Assembly (NCBI GenBank): GCA_045604985.1
Contig: JAZUPD010000087.1
Location: 31,781 to 95,780, forward strand
Direction: 5' to 3'
Source: SIG710 sp045604985
GTDB taxonomy: Bacteria > Bacillota > Clostridia > Oscillospirales > CAG-272
Length of the DNA stretch: 64,000 bases
In this document: positions 1 through 9,229 of the stretch, piece by piece
How the letters are laid out: the number at the start of each line of letters is the position of its first letter
Position numbering within the stretch: the stretch's first letter is position 1
Program-made: the position numbers and the translations under genes
The notes under the pieces: generated by a model
What the model saw: the letters and a program-made list of their open reading frames with translations, nothing else
Databases searched by the model: none
Told to the model about the DNA's origin: nothing

Positions 1-837
1 GGCCTTGTTCACAGACATGAGCTTAAGGGTGCGCTTCACGGACTTTTCCGCGTTCGTTGCTTCACACAAGACGATGCTCATATCTTCATGCGTCGCGATC
101 AAATCACCGACGAGATCGTTAATGTCGTTCATCTTATCAATGAAGTGTATGAAAAATTCGGCTTCAAATACAGCGTTGAGCTTTCAACACGACCTGAAGA
201 CAGCATGGGCAGTGACGAAGATTGGTCTGCAGCAACGAACGGTCTTATAAACGCCCTTGAAAAGCTTGGACTTCCCTACACTATCAACGAGGGTGACGGC
301 GCATTCTACGGACCGAAGATAGACTTCCATCTGGAAGACTCTATCGGCAGAACATGGCAGTGCGGTACTATTCAGCTTGACTTCCAAATGCCTATCAATT
401 TTGGACTTGAATATACAGACGACAAGGGTGAAAAACAAAGACCTATCATGATCCACAGAGTTTGCTTTGGCTCTATTGAACGCTTCATCGGCGTTCTTAC
501 GGAGCATTTTGCAGGAAAGTTCCCCACATGGCTCGCACCCGTTCAGGCAAAGGTACTTCTCGTTTCCGAAAAGTGTGCTGAATACGGCGAAAAGGTATAT
601 GAGGCTCTTCGTGCGGCAAAGGTCAGATGTGAGCTTGACAACAGAAACGAAAAGATCGGATATATGATCCGAGAGGCACAGGTCATCGACAGAGTTCCCT
701 ATATGCTCATCATCGGTCAGAAGGAAGCGGAGGAGGGTAATATTTCGGTTCGTAACCGTGACACCGGCACAACAGAGACTATGTCCCTTGACGAATTCAT
801 CGTAAAGATCACAGAAGAGATCAAGGAAAGAAAATAA
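1..837 (+). CDS. thrS: Threonine-tRNA ligase, C-terminal part (cut by window edge)
   Basis: Class II aminoacyl-tRNA synthetase that charges tRNA-Thr in the cytosol. The reading frame is open from base 1, so the N-terminal TGS and editing domains and motif 1 lie outside the window; 278 residues remain. The first visible residues carry motif 2 (RHE..GALHGLFR followed by FTQDDAHIF). Motif 3 is seen around GSIERFIGVLTEHFAG, followed by the C-terminal anticodon-binding domain (about the last 100 residues, beginning PTWLAPVQAKVL). An internal ATG at 88 is not the start, because motif 2 precedes it in frame. The gene converges on the DUF47/Pit pair across a strong hairpin. Family identity is certain; T-box control could not be examined. 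Confidence 0.97.
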   Translation, partial: GLVHRHELKGALHGLFRVRCFTQDDAHIFMRRDQITDEIVNVVHLINEVYEKFGFKYSVELSTRPEDSMGSDEDWSAATNGLINALEKLGLPYTINEGDGAFYGPKIDFHLEDSIGRTWQCGTIQLDFQMPINFGLEYTDDKGEKQRPIMIHRVCFGSIERFIGVLTEHFAGKFPTWLAPVQAKVLLVSEKCAEYGEKVYEALRAAKVRCELDNRNEKIGYMIREAQVIDRVPYMLIIGQKEAEEGNISVRNRDTGTTETMSLDEFIVKITEEIKERK

Positions 838-850
838 TTTTTCACAAAAC

Positions 851-884
851 AGCAAAAACCAAGGCGTAAGCCTTGGTTTTTGCT
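851..884. terminator. Bidirectional intrinsic terminator between thrS and DUF47 gene
   Basis: A perfect 15-bp stem (851-865 with 870-884) closes a GTAA loop. The arms are A-rich and T-rich at their outer ends, so both strands give a hairpin with a U-rich edge. It sits between two convergent genes. Confidence 0.9.
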
Positions 885-926
885 TTGCTTTAAATAATAT
901 TTATCGCTAAAAATATTCAAAAACTA

Positions 927-1547
927 TTAGGTATTTTTCATTATCACAGAGCCAATGCAATCACTTACATGCTCGCATGCGTCTGCACATTCCTCAAAAA
1001 TTTCATATATCTTGCGCCAGGAAATAGTTTCAAGAGCATCCTTTGAGGTAACTGTAAGCTCTCTCATTGAGGAAAGATAAATTTTGTCACATTCTTCTTC
1101 AACATCATTTATCTCAATGATAAGCGAACGCAGTTTTTTTGACTTTTTAAAGTTTTCAAATTCGCCCATTACCGAGCAAAGAAGCTCGCAGGATCTTACA
1201 AGCCTTTCGGCAAGAACAATCGCCGAGGGACGGATAATTTTTATATCGTAGATATAAAACTTCTGCAAAAGCTCTTCTATGATATCAACAACATCATCAA
1301 GAATTCTGCTGAGCATATCCAGATCCTCTCTGTCAATGGGGGTTACAAATGCTTTTGCAAGTGCCTCAGTCATCTCATGCTTCTTCATATCTGCGCTATG
1401 TTCGATCTCATGCATTTTATCAAGCATTTTGCCTATGTTATCAGGTGAATAGTCCTTCAAGCACTCAACAAGATATTCTGCAGCATCTTTTGCAATAGCA
1501 GTGCATTTTTCCAGATTTTCAAAATAAAATTTATCGCCCTTTGCCAT
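927..1547 (-). CDS. DUF47/PhoU-like Pit accessory protein
   Basis: A 206-residue, all-helical, charged cytosolic protein of the DUF47 (TIGR00153) family, distantly related to PhoU. Such proteins are encoded next to Pit phosphate permeases and are thought to modulate transport. The features seen are the N-terminal YFENLEK..AIAKDAAEYL helix, an EHSADMKKHE segment and acidic stretches such as DVVDIIEELLQKF and INDVEEECDKIY. It starts 13 bases after the pit stop codon with its own AAGGAGAT ribosome site, so the two are clearly co-transcribed. The metal-binding role suggested by the acidic clusters is inference from PhoU homologues. Confidence 0.88.
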   Translation of the reverse strand: MAKGDKFYFENLEKCTAIAKDAAEYLVECLKDYSPDNIGKMLDKMHEIEHSADMKKHEMTEALAKAFVTPIDREDLDMLSRILDDVVDIIEELLQKFYIYDIKIIRPSAIVLAERLVRSCELLCSVMGEFENFKKSKKLRSLIIEINDVEEECDKIYLSSMRELTVTSKDALETISWRKIYEIFEECADACEHVSDCIGSVIMKNT

Positions 1548-1560
1548 TTTTTATATCTCC

Positions 1561-2613
1561 TTAAATAAAAATTATCATAAAAAGCTTCGTCATAAGAAAG
1601 CCAACAAGTCCGCATCCCGGGAACGTCAATATCCATGTGAGAACCATTTCCTTCACGACTCCAAAATTGATAGCAGATGCTCTCTTTACAGCACCAACAC
1701 CCATAATGGATGTTGTTTTTGCATGGGTCGTTGAAACGGGAAGGCTGAAAACAGAACAGAAAAGCAGAGAGATCGCACCTGCGATATCTGCTGAAAAGCC
1801 CTGATATTTTTCAAGCTTAACCATATCCATTCCAACAGATTTTATTATTTTTTTACCGCCCATTGCAGTTCCCAGAGCCATAACAACCGAGCAGATCACC
1901 ATGAGCCATATCGGAATGGTTATATCCGATGGGAGTGCCTGTCCTCTCGACATATAAACGCAAAGAAGAATAACTCCCATAAATTTCTGACCGTCCTGAG
2001 CTCCGTGCATAAACGCCATTGAAGCCGCTCCAACGATCTGGGCTCCTCTGAAAAAGCCCTCGGTCTTTTGCCTGTTTGCCTTATAAAATATCTTCGTAAC
2101 GAACTTGCACACGAACCATCCAAGACCAAATCCAAGCACGACTGAGATCACGATTCCGTAAAAAACCTTGACCCATTCGCTGCCGTTTACGCCGTCAAAG
2201 CTGCCGTGAAGAGCAATGGCACTTCCCGTAAGACCTGCAATAAGCGCATGGCTCTCGCTTGTGGGAATTCCGAATACCCAAGCAAGAGTTGCCCAGAGAA
2301 CGATAGCGAAAAGTGCTGCACTAAGAGCAATGATCGCTTTGTCCGGATCATTTCCGAAATCCACCATTTTTGTGATAGTCTCAGCAACCGTGGCATTTAT
2401 CATCGTCATAAAGAAAACGCCGAGAAAATTGAAGACCGCCGCCATAAGTATTGCCGCCCTCGGCTGCATACACCTTGTTGTCACACAAGTGGCAATAGCG
2501 TTTGGGGCATCCGTCCAGCCGTTTACAAGAATAACGCCAAGAGTCAGAGTTACTGCAATAAACAAGAGCGGATTTGCCGTCATCTGGTACCAAAAATCCA
2601 GTATAGAACCCAT
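1561..2613 (-). CDS. pit: Pit-family inorganic phosphate permease
   Basis: Low-affinity phosphate (metal-phosphate):cation symporter in the cytoplasmic membrane, 350 residues with about ten hydrophobic segments. The two inverted PHO4 repeats are visible: an N-terminal NGWTDAPNAIAT signature near residue 31 and a C-terminal LPVSTTHAKTTSIMG signature near residue 292. The length is typical of the short bacterial/archaeal Pit type without a large central loop. An AGAGAGG ribosome site precedes ATG at 2613. It is the first gene of a two-gene operon with the DUF47 accessory gene, behind a sigma-A-type promoter at 2647-2675. No Pho-box-like direct repeat was recognised. Confidence 0.93.
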   Translation of the reverse strand: MGSILDFWYQMTANPLLFIAVTLTLGVILVNGWTDAPNAIATCVTTRCMQPRAAILMAAVFNFLGVFFMTMINATVAETITKMVDFGNDPDKAIIALSAALFAIVLWATLAWVFGIPTSESHALIAGLTGSAIALHGSFDGVNGSEWVKVFYGIVISVVLGFGLGWFVCKFVTKIFYKANRQKTEGFFRGAQIVGAASMAFMHGAQDGQKFMGVILLCVYMSRGQALPSDITIPIWLMVICSVVMALGTAMGGKKIIKSVGMDMVKLEKYQGFSADIAGAISLLFCSVFSLPVSTTHAKTTSIMGVGAVKRASAINFGVVKEMVLTWILTFPGCGLVGFLMTKLFMIIFI

Positions 2614-2646
2614 ATTAAACCTCTCTTTCAGAATAGTTACGAATTA

Positions 2647-2675
2647 AGTATAATGTATTTTGTTCCAAAACGCAA
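2647..2675 (-). promoter_or_regulatory. Promoter of the pit-DUF47 operon
   Basis: On the minus strand TTGCGT (-35) and TATACT (-10) are separated by 17 bp. The -10 ends 33 bases upstream of the pit start codon. Confidence 0.65.
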
Positions 2676-2832
2676 TAGTTCCAAGCAAAATTTTACATAC
2701 ATTTGATTTTTGCTTAATAAAGCCTTTCTGCTCAATGGACTCATCTGCATTGTGAAAAACGAAGTTGTCAGCTGTAAATGACTCGACAGAATAGCATTTT
2801 TTCGGTCATTTTTCTTTGCAGTGGCATCGTGA

Positions 2833-3030
2833 CTCATTCTTGTTTTCTATTATCCAACAAAGGTAAAAGATTCAAAAGCTATCTTGGAAAAAGAACAGCT
2901 TACAACCGCAAGTACAGATCTCATCGAAGTCCTTATCTCAACAGCCGTCTTTCGGGATCACAAAAATACTCTCAAATGTTGGTTAAACGATACGGGGACT
3001 GACCGCAGAAAAGCGACAGTCCCCATATAA
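2833..3030 (+). pseudogene. Start-less open frame, possible gene remnant
   Basis: After a TGA at 2830-2832 the plus frame stays open for 65 codons to TAA at 3028-3030. The predicted peptide has a plausible amphipathic composition (for example AILEKEQLTTASTDLIEVL) and ends in RRKATVPI. There is no ATG, GTG or good ribosome site, so it cannot be called an intact gene. It may be the tail of a decayed gene or chance. Family unknown. Confidence 0.2.
2994..3024. terminator. Hairpin downstream of dnaE
   Basis: GGGGACTG (2994-3001) pairs with CAGTCCCC (3017-3024), and an inner CGC/GCG closes an AGAAAA loop. It lies 10 bases past the dnaE stop codon. The following U-tract on the minus strand is poor, so it may be an RNA-stabilising end or a weak terminator. 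Confidence 0.45.
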
Positions 3031-3033
3031 AAT

Positions 3034-6000
3034 TCATTTCAAAACGACATTTTCTTCTCCAATTATATTTTTAAGCTGTTCAATAAGAAAATCATCCACA
3101 AATGCACCCGTGCCATAGGTCTGATATTTTGCCTTTGAGCTATCATAGAACACCGTCTGAACAGGCCCATCAAAAATATCTATCAGATTCGCTGCTTTTT
3201 TATATTCCTCACATTCAAGATCGGGAACTCTTATAAAAAGCTTCCTTTCTGTCCTTTCCCCGCTCTCCGCCCTTGATGCTTCGGTATAGGAGTTTGCAGC
3301 GGCTTTATTCGTTTTTTCTGCATAACGGGAATTTTCCAAAAGTCTCTCAAGAGATGACACTATGACCTTTGGCTTTTCATCCTCTCTTATAGAGAGATTG
3401 CCCATAACGAAAATTGCCTCATCCTCCGCTACATATGGTGAAAGAAGCGCATACTGCTTTGCAAACACTATACATTCAAGCTCACTATATTTATTGGAAA
3501 GTGTGAAAAACGCCATCGTATCGCCATTTTTGGTGGTCTTTCTGGTTACCGAGGTTACTATTCCGCAAAGGCGAACAGGCTGTCTGTCTTTATAATCGGG
3601 AGCTTCGTCAATTTCGTTATCCTCATTTCCGAGAGACGCTATTTCCTCCATGCTGCTCGGTGAAAGAGACTCAATGTGCTTTGAAAATCCGTCAAGAAGA
3701 TGCCCCGAAAAATACATTCCCGAGCTTTCTCTCTCGAGCAAAAGAAGCTCACGCATCGAATATTCGGGAAGATCGGGATATACATATGAAACAGCTCCCG
3801 AATCGGGAACCGCCGAAAACATATCAAGCTGCCCCGATATATTCATCCTGTTTTTGCTTTGAATTTTATCCAGGATCTCCTCAAAGCTTATCATAAGAGA
3901 TCTTCGGTTCACTCCCAAATTATCAAATGTGCCTGCCTTTATAAGCATTTCAACGCCGCGGCGGTTAAGATTTTGACCGCTCATTCTCTCGGCAAAATCC
4001 TCAAAGCTTCTGAACGATCCGGAGCGTCTTTCTTTTACTATTGCATCAACAAAAGGAACTCCCAGATTTTTAAGCGCAAGAAGTCCAAAGCGGATATCCT
4101 TTCCGCTCACATGGAAATTCATCTCGCTCTCATTTATATCGGGTGGCAGAACATTTATTCCAAGCTTTCCGCAGTCAACTATATATTCCGCAACCTTTTC
4201 GGGGCTTCCGAGAACGCTTGTAAGAAGTGCCGCAAGATACTGGCGGGGATAATGAGCCTTAAGATAAGCGGTTCTATATGAAATAATGCCGTATGCCGCA
4301 GCATGGCTCTTGTTAAAAGCATAATTTGCAAAGCTTGTAAGCTCCTCAAAAAGCTCAGCGGCGTCATTTTCATCTATTCCTTTTGAAATCGCACCGGAAA
4401 TAAAGCTTTCCTTTTCTGCCGCAATTACCGATGCTTTCTTTTTTGACATTGCTCGACGCACTATATCCGCATGACCATAGCTATATCCGGCAACCTCACG
4501 GCAAATGCTCATCACCTGCTCCTGATAAACGACGCATCCATATGTTGAACTCAATATTCCTTCAAGCTGTGGAAGCTTATATTCCACCTTTTCGGGGTTA
4601 TGGCGGCATTCTATATACTTGGGAATAGATTCCATGGGTCCAGGTCGATATAGTGCTATTGCGGCGATAACGTCGTCAAGACAGTCAGGGCGAAGATTTT
4701 GAAGAGTTACCCTCATTCCACCGCTTTCAAGCTGAAAAACGCCCTTAGTCTGCCCTTTTGAAATAAGCTCAAAGGTCTCTTTATCATCAAGCTTTATTTT
4801 TTCGATATCAAAATCAGGCTCGCTTTCCTTTATTTGGCGGCAAGCATCGTCGATTATGGTAAGATAACGGAGAGCAAGAAAATCAAATTTCAAAAGTCCG
4901 AGAGAAGCAATGGTATCCATATCATATTGGGTAACGACCGCACCGTTGCTCTGAGAAAGAGGTACGTAGCTCCATATGGGCTTGTCGGTTATAACTATTC
5001 CCGCCGCATGGATGGAGACGTTTCTGGGCATTCCCTCAATGGCAAGGGCAGTGTCTATAAGTCTCCTTACATTTGGGGATTCGTCATAAAGCCTTTTAAG
5101 CTCCGGAAGCTTCATAGCAACAGAAAGAGTTATACCGATGGCATGAGGAATGAGCTTCGCAATGCCGTCAACCTCTGAATATGGCATTCCCAAAGCTCTT
5201 CCAACATCTCTGACAGCCGCTCTTGCCGCAAGAGTACCAAACGTTATTATCTGAGAAACATGATCTCTGCCGTATTTTTCGGCAACATATTCGATGACCT
5301 CGTCTCGTCTGTTATAGCAAAAATCTACGTCGATATCGGGCATACTCACTCTCTCGGGATTGAGAAAACGCTCAAAAAGCAGATCAAATTTTATCGAATC
5401 CACATCGGTTATTCCAATGAGATAAGCAACAAGGCTTCCCGCACCCGAGCCACGCCCCGGACCTACGGGGATCTTTTTATTCTTGGCAAAATTTATATAA
5501 TCTGCAACAATAAGAAAATACTCGGAATATCCCATGCTTTCAATAACGGAAAGCTCATAAGCCATTCTTTCTCTGTATTCTTTCTCACAATGCACGTCAT
5601 CGAAAATGATAAGTCCGCTATCGACCTTTTTCTTCATCCCTTTTTCCGCAAGAGAAGAAAGATATTCTGCGGGATCGCTACCGTCAGGAGTTTTGAAGGT
5701 CGGCAGATAAAGATGATCAAAATCAAAATCGAAATTACATTTTTCAGCAATTTTAACGGTATTTTCGATCGCTCCCTCGTATTCACCGAAAAGGGCTTCC
5801 ATTTCATCTGCACTTTTCAGATAAAACTCGTCCGTTTCAAAACCCGTATTTACATCGTCATCAACGGTGGCATTCATCTGAACACACATAAGCACCTTTT
5901 GGGCATACGCATCTCTTTTTCGCAGATAATGAACATCGTTTGTTGCAACAAGACCGATACCACATTCAGTGGCAAGAGACACAAGACTCGGAAGTATCTC

Positions 6001-6555
6001 CTTCTGCTCACTTATTCCGTGATTCTGAATTTCGATATAATAATCCTCTCCAAAAATCTCTTTCATTTGGAGAGCGTGAGCTTTTGCTTCCTCGTAGAAT
6101 CCCGAAAGAAGAAGACGCGGAATCCTTCCCGCAAGGCAGGCAGAAAGAGCAATAAGCCCTTCCGAATGTTGTCGGAGAAGCTCCATATCAATTCTGGGCT
6201 TTGAGAAAAAGCCCTCGGTAAACCCTTTTGAAACAAGGTAGATAAGATTCTGATAACCAACATCATTTTTGCAAAGGAGTACAAGATGGTTATATGCACC
6301 CTCTGTGGCAGTGTTTGCCTTTTCAAATCTGGAAGCAGGCGCAACATAGACCTCTGAGCCTATTATCGGCTTTATCCCCTCGGATTTGCAGGTGCGGTAA
6401 AATGCCACGGCACCGTACATATTGCCATGGTCAGTTATCGCAATTGCCCTCTGTCCGCATTCCTTCACCGCCGCAGGTATATCTTTTATGCGGCAAGCAC
6501 CGTCAAGCAGACTATATTCACTGTGAAAATGAAGGTGAACAAAATCCTTTGCCAT
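3034..6555 (-). CDS. dnaE: DNA polymerase III subunit alpha
   Basis: The C-family replicative polymerase catalytic subunit, 1173 residues, close to the usual 1150-1180 of DnaE. It has an N-terminal PHP domain (HLHFHSEYSLLDG from residue 7), a palm with catalytic aspartates in PDIDVDF (D407, D409) and in LKFDFLAL, a finger region with GPGRGSGAGSLVAYL near 365, a helix-hairpin-helix region, and a C-terminal OB fold (PVRLCGIVTSVTRKTTKNGD, near residue 1000). It is DnaE-type rather than PolC, since no 3'-5' exonuclease is inserted in the PHP domain. It starts 15 bases after the whiA stop with an AAGGAG site and is last in the HAD-murB-whiA-dnaE operon. Confidence 0.97.
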   Translation of the reverse strand: MAKDFVHLHFHSEYSLLDGACRIKDIPAAVKECGQRAIAITDHGNMYGAVAFYRTCKSEGIKPIIGSEVYVAPASRFEKANTATEGAYNHLVLLCKNDVGYQNLIYLVSKGFTEGFFSKPRIDMELLRQHSEGLIALSACLAGRIPRLLLSGFYEEAKAHALQMKEIFGEDYYIEIQNHGISEQKEILPSLVSLATECGIGLVATNDVHYLRKRDAYAQKVLMCVQMNATVDDDVNTGFETDEFYLKSADEMEALFGEYEGAIENTVKIAEKCNFDFDFDHLYLPTFKTPDGSDPAEYLSSLAEKGMKKKVDSGLIIFDDVHCEKEYRERMAYELSVIESMGYSEYFLIVADYINFAKNKKIPVGPGRGSGAGSLVAYLIGITDVDSIKFDLLFERFLNPERVSMPDIDVDFCYNRRDEVIEYVAEKYGRDHVSQIITFGTLAARAAVRDVGRALGMPYSEVDGIAKLIPHAIGITLSVAMKLPELKRLYDESPNVRRLIDTALAIEGMPRNVSIHAAGIVITDKPIWSYVPLSQSNGAVVTQYDMDTIASLGLLKFDFLALRYLTIIDDACRQIKESEPDFDIEKIKLDDKETFELISKGQTKGVFQLESGGMRVTLQNLRPDCLDDVIAAIALYRPGPMESIPKYIECRHNPEKVEYKLPQLEGILSSTYGCVVYQEQVMSICREVAGYSYGHADIVRRAMSKKKASVIAAEKESFISGAISKGIDENDAAELFEELTSFANYAFNKSHAAAYGIISYRTAYLKAHYPRQYLAALLTSVLGSPEKVAEYIVDCGKLGINVLPPDINESEMNFHVSGKDIRFGLLALKNLGVPFVDAIVKERRSGSFRSFEDFAERMSGQNLNRRGVEMLIKAGTFDNLGVNRRSLMISFEEILDKIQSKNRMNISGQLDMFSAVPDSGAVSYVYPDLPEYSMRELLLLERESSGMYFSGHLLDGFSKHIESLSPSSMEEIASLGNEDNEIDEAPDYKDRQPVRLCGIVTSVTRKTTKNGDTMAFFTLSNKYSELECIVFAKQYALLSPYVAEDEAIFVMGNLSIREDEKPKVIVSSLERLLENSRYAEKTNKAAANSYTEASRAESGERTERKLFIRVPDLECEEYKKAANLIDIFDGPVQTVFYDSSKAKYQTYGTGAFVDDFLIEQLKNIIGEENVVLK

Positions 6556-6570
6556 AATTCTCCTTACAAA

Positions 6571-7473
6571 TTACAATTTGTTTTTTTCGCCAATATCCTC
6601 GGCAAATTTCTTTATCTTTGCAAATCTGTGGCTAAGCCCCGATTTTGAAAGTGGCGGCAGAAACATAGAGCAGATCTCCGAAAAAGACGCTTCCGGGTTT
6701 TCCATTCTCAGCCTTGCCGTTTCCCGAAGCTCGTCGGGAAGTGAGGGCAAAAGCCCTGCGCTCTCTATCTTTTTTATTGCAGCAAGCATATCCTGTGCGG
6801 CATTAACAGATTTTGCAATATTCCCCGCCTCGCAGTTTGCCCGTCTGTTACTCTCGTTTCTTATATCTCTGAAAATCTTATCATTCATACATTCAAAGAG
6901 CATTCTCGATGCCCCAAGGTATGTAAGGATATCCTCTATGCTCTCGCTCCCCTTAAAATAAAGCCCAACACCGTTTTTTCTGTTGGCAATTTTAGCTTCA
7001 AATCCTGCCGTCCTAAGTTCCGAGAAAAAGAGCCTTGCGATCATTGCGTTTTTTATGGAGAATTCAAGATGATAGCTTTTCATGGGGTCGCTAACGCTTG
7101 CGGAAGAAAGAAAAACGCCGCGCATAAAATACAATTTACATTCGTCGCATCTAAAGCCTATCTCACCCGAAAGTGAAGCTGCCTCTGCAACTCGCAAAAG
7201 AAGCTCCGATGCGGACCTTGAAGAAAAGGTGATTTCAACCCTAATACGCCCCATTCTTCTTTTTTCGTTTATCTGCGGCTCTTTTCCGAACTGCTCACGC
7301 AAAACTTCTGCCGCCGCACTCCAAACACATTCCTGCTCGCTCTCAAACGTAATGCTTCCGTCATCATTCGGCACCGAATTTATAAGCAAGCCGAAAATAA
7401 ATGCCTTTCTGCAGCAGGTCTTTTTCGGAAGTTGTCTTAAAAGCTCTTCCTTTACATTTTCGGAAAATGACAT
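6571..7473 (-). CDS. whiA: WhiA-family DNA-binding protein
   Basis: A 300-residue protein of the WhiA family: a degenerate LAGLIDADG-homing-endonuclease-like fold in the N-terminal two thirds, and a C-terminal helix-turn-helix (PEASFSEICSMFLPPLSKSGLSHR region). WhiA activates sporulation septation genes in Streptomyces and affects cell division and chromosome segregation in Bacillus. I chose ATG at 7473 (MSFSENVKEEL, the family's usual start) over an upstream in-frame start at 7503. A GGAG site lies 9 bases before it inside the end of murB, and the start follows the murB stop by one base, so translation is probably coupled. Confidence 0.92.
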   Translation of the reverse strand: MSFSENVKEELLRQLPKKTCCRKAFIFGLLINSVPNDDGSITFESEQECVWSAAAEVLREQFGKEPQINEKRRMGRIRVEITFSSRSASELLLRVAEAASLSGEIGFRCDECKLYFMRGVFLSSASVSDPMKSYHLEFSIKNAMIARLFFSELRTAGFEAKIANRKNGVGLYFKGSESIEDILTYLGASRMLFECMNDKIFRDIRNESNRRANCEAGNIAKSVNAAQDMLAAIKKIESAGLLPSLPDELRETARLRMENPEASFSEICSMFLPPLSKSGLSHRFAKIKKFAEDIGEKNKL

Positions 7474-7474
7474 T

Positions 7475-8377
7475 TTATTTTTCTCCAATAAATCGTATTT
7501 CACATTCGATATCTATGCCGTGCTTTTCTCTTATAACCCCTTTGATATGCTCAATGAGTGATAGTACGTCAGAAGCGGTTGCGCCGCTGCGGTTTATAAT
7601 AAAGCCTGCGTGCTTTTCAGACACCTGTGCTCCACCGATCGTAAATCCTTTTAGTCCACATTCGTCAATAAGCTGTGCTGTAAAAAAGCCCGGATATCTC
7701 TTAAAGGTGCTTCCCGCACTTGGAAATTCAAGGGGTTGCTTTTCTGCTCTCTTTTTAAGAAGACAGTCACATTCCGCCTTTATTTCATCGGCATTTCCGT
7801 ATTTTAAGGCAAAGTTTGCAGAAAGTATTATTCTCTCGGGATTCTCCATATATGATGAATGTCTGTACGAAAAATCATGCCCTGATGCAGAAAGCTCAAA
7901 TATTTCGCCCTTTTCGGTATCAAAATATCTTGATGAAGTGAGAATGTGGGCAATCTCTCCGTCGTAAGCACCTGCGTTCATAAAGATTCCTCCGCCCACA
8001 GTACCGGGGATTCCGCACATAAATCGCATTCCGTCAAGGGACGCCTTCTGCGCTCTGGCTGAAACGACAGGAAGCATTGCACCACTGCCTACGGTCATTT
8101 TTTCGCCCTTTATATCTATTTTTTTCAGACCTTGAGTAGTTATAACAACTCCTCTGAAGCCCTTATCAGAAAAAAGTATATTACTGCCACAGCCGATAAT
8201 ACAATAGGGTATTCCCCTCTCTTTCAAGGCAAGTATAAGCTCTATAAAGCTCTCTTCATCATTCGGTCTTGCAAAATAGTCAGCAATACCGCCGATCTTA
8301 AAAGTGCTATGGGAGGAAAGCAACTCATCCTTTTGCCATTCAGTGGGAGAAAGTATACTTTTTAAAATATCGGTCAT
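7475..8377 (-). CDS. murB: UDP-N-acetylenolpyruvoylglucosamine reductase
   Basis: FAD-dependent enzyme that reduces UDP-GlcNAc-enolpyruvate to UDP-MurNAc in cytosolic peptidoglycan precursor synthesis; 300 residues, a type II MurB. Visible motifs are the FAD site HSTFKIGGIADYF, GCGSNILFSDKGFRG, GIPGTVGGGIFMNAGAYDGEI (split by short variation only), the catalytic-serine segment SAGSTFKRYPG and the C-terminal EIRFIGE. It lies 12 bases after the HAD gene and directly abuts whiA, an arrangement common in Firmicutes. Confidence 0.96.
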   Translation of the reverse strand: MTDILKSILSPTEWQKDELLSSHSTFKIGGIADYFARPNDEESFIELILALKERGIPYCIIGCGSNILFSDKGFRGVVITTQGLKKIDIKGEKMTVGSGAMLPVVSARAQKASLDGMRFMCGIPGTVGGGIFMNAGAYDGEIAHILTSSRYFDTEKGEIFELSASGHDFSYRHSSYMENPERIILSANFALKYGNADEIKAECDCLLKKRAEKQPLEFPSAGSTFKRYPGFFTAQLIDECGLKGFTIGGAQVSEKHAGFIINRSGATASDVLSLIEHIKGVIREKHGIDIECEIRFIGEK

Positions 8378-8389
8378 AGTATAAAAACC

Positions 8390-9079
8390 TCAATCAAAAA
8401 TTATATTTTCAAGCTCCAAAAGGCTTGAAATTACATATTTTATCTTCGAGCCCTCGGGAAGCTTCTTTTCACTTTCCGAAAAATAACAGCAGTCGATCCC
8501 CGCACCGATACCGCCTTTCATATCCGAGGTCATTGAATCACCAACGACGAGCGTCCTTCTAACATCATAATCGGGTATTCTATCGGCAACATATTCAAAG
8601 AAATGAATGCTTGGCTTTTCATAGCCCACCTCTTCGGAAATGAACAATTCAAGGAAGTATTTTCCGATGATGGATTTGTCAAATCGGTTACGCTGAACAT
8701 AGCCGATACCGTTTGTTATTATATAAATACGGCATTTCCCCGAAATTTTTTCGAGTATCTCCTGTACACCGTCGACGAGGAAACGCTGTTCAGAGAGAAA
8801 ATCGGTATAGTCAAGGGAAAGCTTGCTATAATCGCAGTCAAATCCCTTCAGCGAGCAAAAGATCTCAAATCTCTTTATCCTGAGCGTATCCTTATCTATC
8901 TCGCCTCGCTCAAGAGCTTTCCAGAGCGAATCATTGATAGCGCTATATTCCTTTATATCACTTTCCGTAAGCTCGATTCCGTGCTTTCTGCAGGCAAGGA
9001 TAAGTGCCTCCCGCTCTCCTCTTAAAAAATCAAAAAGAGTTCCGTCCGCATCAAAAAGTATAGTATCGTATCTCTGCAT
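8390..9079 (-). CDS. HAD-family nucleotidase (YjjG-like)
   Basis: A 229-residue haloacid-dehalogenase phosphatase. Motif I is DADGTLFD (residues 9-16), motif III is the lysine in GYEKPSIHFF, and motif IV is VVGDSMTSDMKGG. The cap is C1 type and helical. The order and spacing match YjjG/YfnB-type noncanonical pyrimidine nucleotidases, which clean up modified nucleotides. That substrate assignment is by family only. It is the first gene of the murB-whiA-dnaE operon, with a GAGGTGG site five bases before ATG. Confidence 0.85.
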   Translation of the reverse strand: MQRYDTILFDADGTLFDFLRGEREALILACRKHGIELTESDIKEYSAINDSLWKALERGEIDKDTLRIKRFEIFCSLKGFDCDYSKLSLDYTDFLSEQRFLVDGVQEILEKISGKCRIYIITNGIGYVQRNRFDKSIIGKYFLELFISEEVGYEKPSIHFFEYVADRIPDYDVRRTLVVGDSMTSDMKGGIGAGIDCCYFSESEKKLPEGSKIKYVISSLLELENIIFD

Positions 9080-9108
9080 ATATCCACCTCAAATACCGCT
9101 TTTTATAT

Positions 9109-9137
9109 ATTATACCACCGCTTGCACGGAAGTTCAA
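9109..9137 (-). promoter_or_regulatory. Promoter of the HAD-murB-whiA-dnaE operon
   Basis: On the minus strand TTGAAC and TATAAT are separated by exactly 17 bp. The -10 lies 30 bases upstream of the start codon. Confidence 0.85.
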
Positions 9138-9157
9138 GTAAAATTTTTGAATAACCC

Positions 9158-9185
9158 TTGTAAATTATAAAAAATATGGTATAAT
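9158..9185 (+). promoter_or_regulatory. Promoter of the oxidoreductase-to-topoisomerase operon
   Basis: TTGTAA and TATAAT are 16 bp apart, 45 bases upstream of the ATG at 9230. It is back-to-back with the minus-strand promoter at 9109-9137. Confidence 0.8.
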
Positions 9186-9229
9186 ATAATATATATTACG
9201 ATGGAAAGATATGCCATAAGGAGATAGAG

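Larger units (their letters stand above)
2614..3033. other. 420-bp intergenic region between pit and dnaE
   Basis: Apart from the pit promoter (2647-2675), this stretch holds a start-less open frame (2833-3030, plus strand) and a hairpin (2994-3024). No recognisable gene was found. Open frames on the minus strand, such as the one across 2637-2837, have no family resemblance. Confidence 0.6.

Noticed and set aside
5260..6204. 314-codon plus-strand open frame inside dnaE
   Set aside because: It lies antisense to conserved PHP/palm coding sequence, has no ribosome site and low-complexity residues; a shadow of dnaE.
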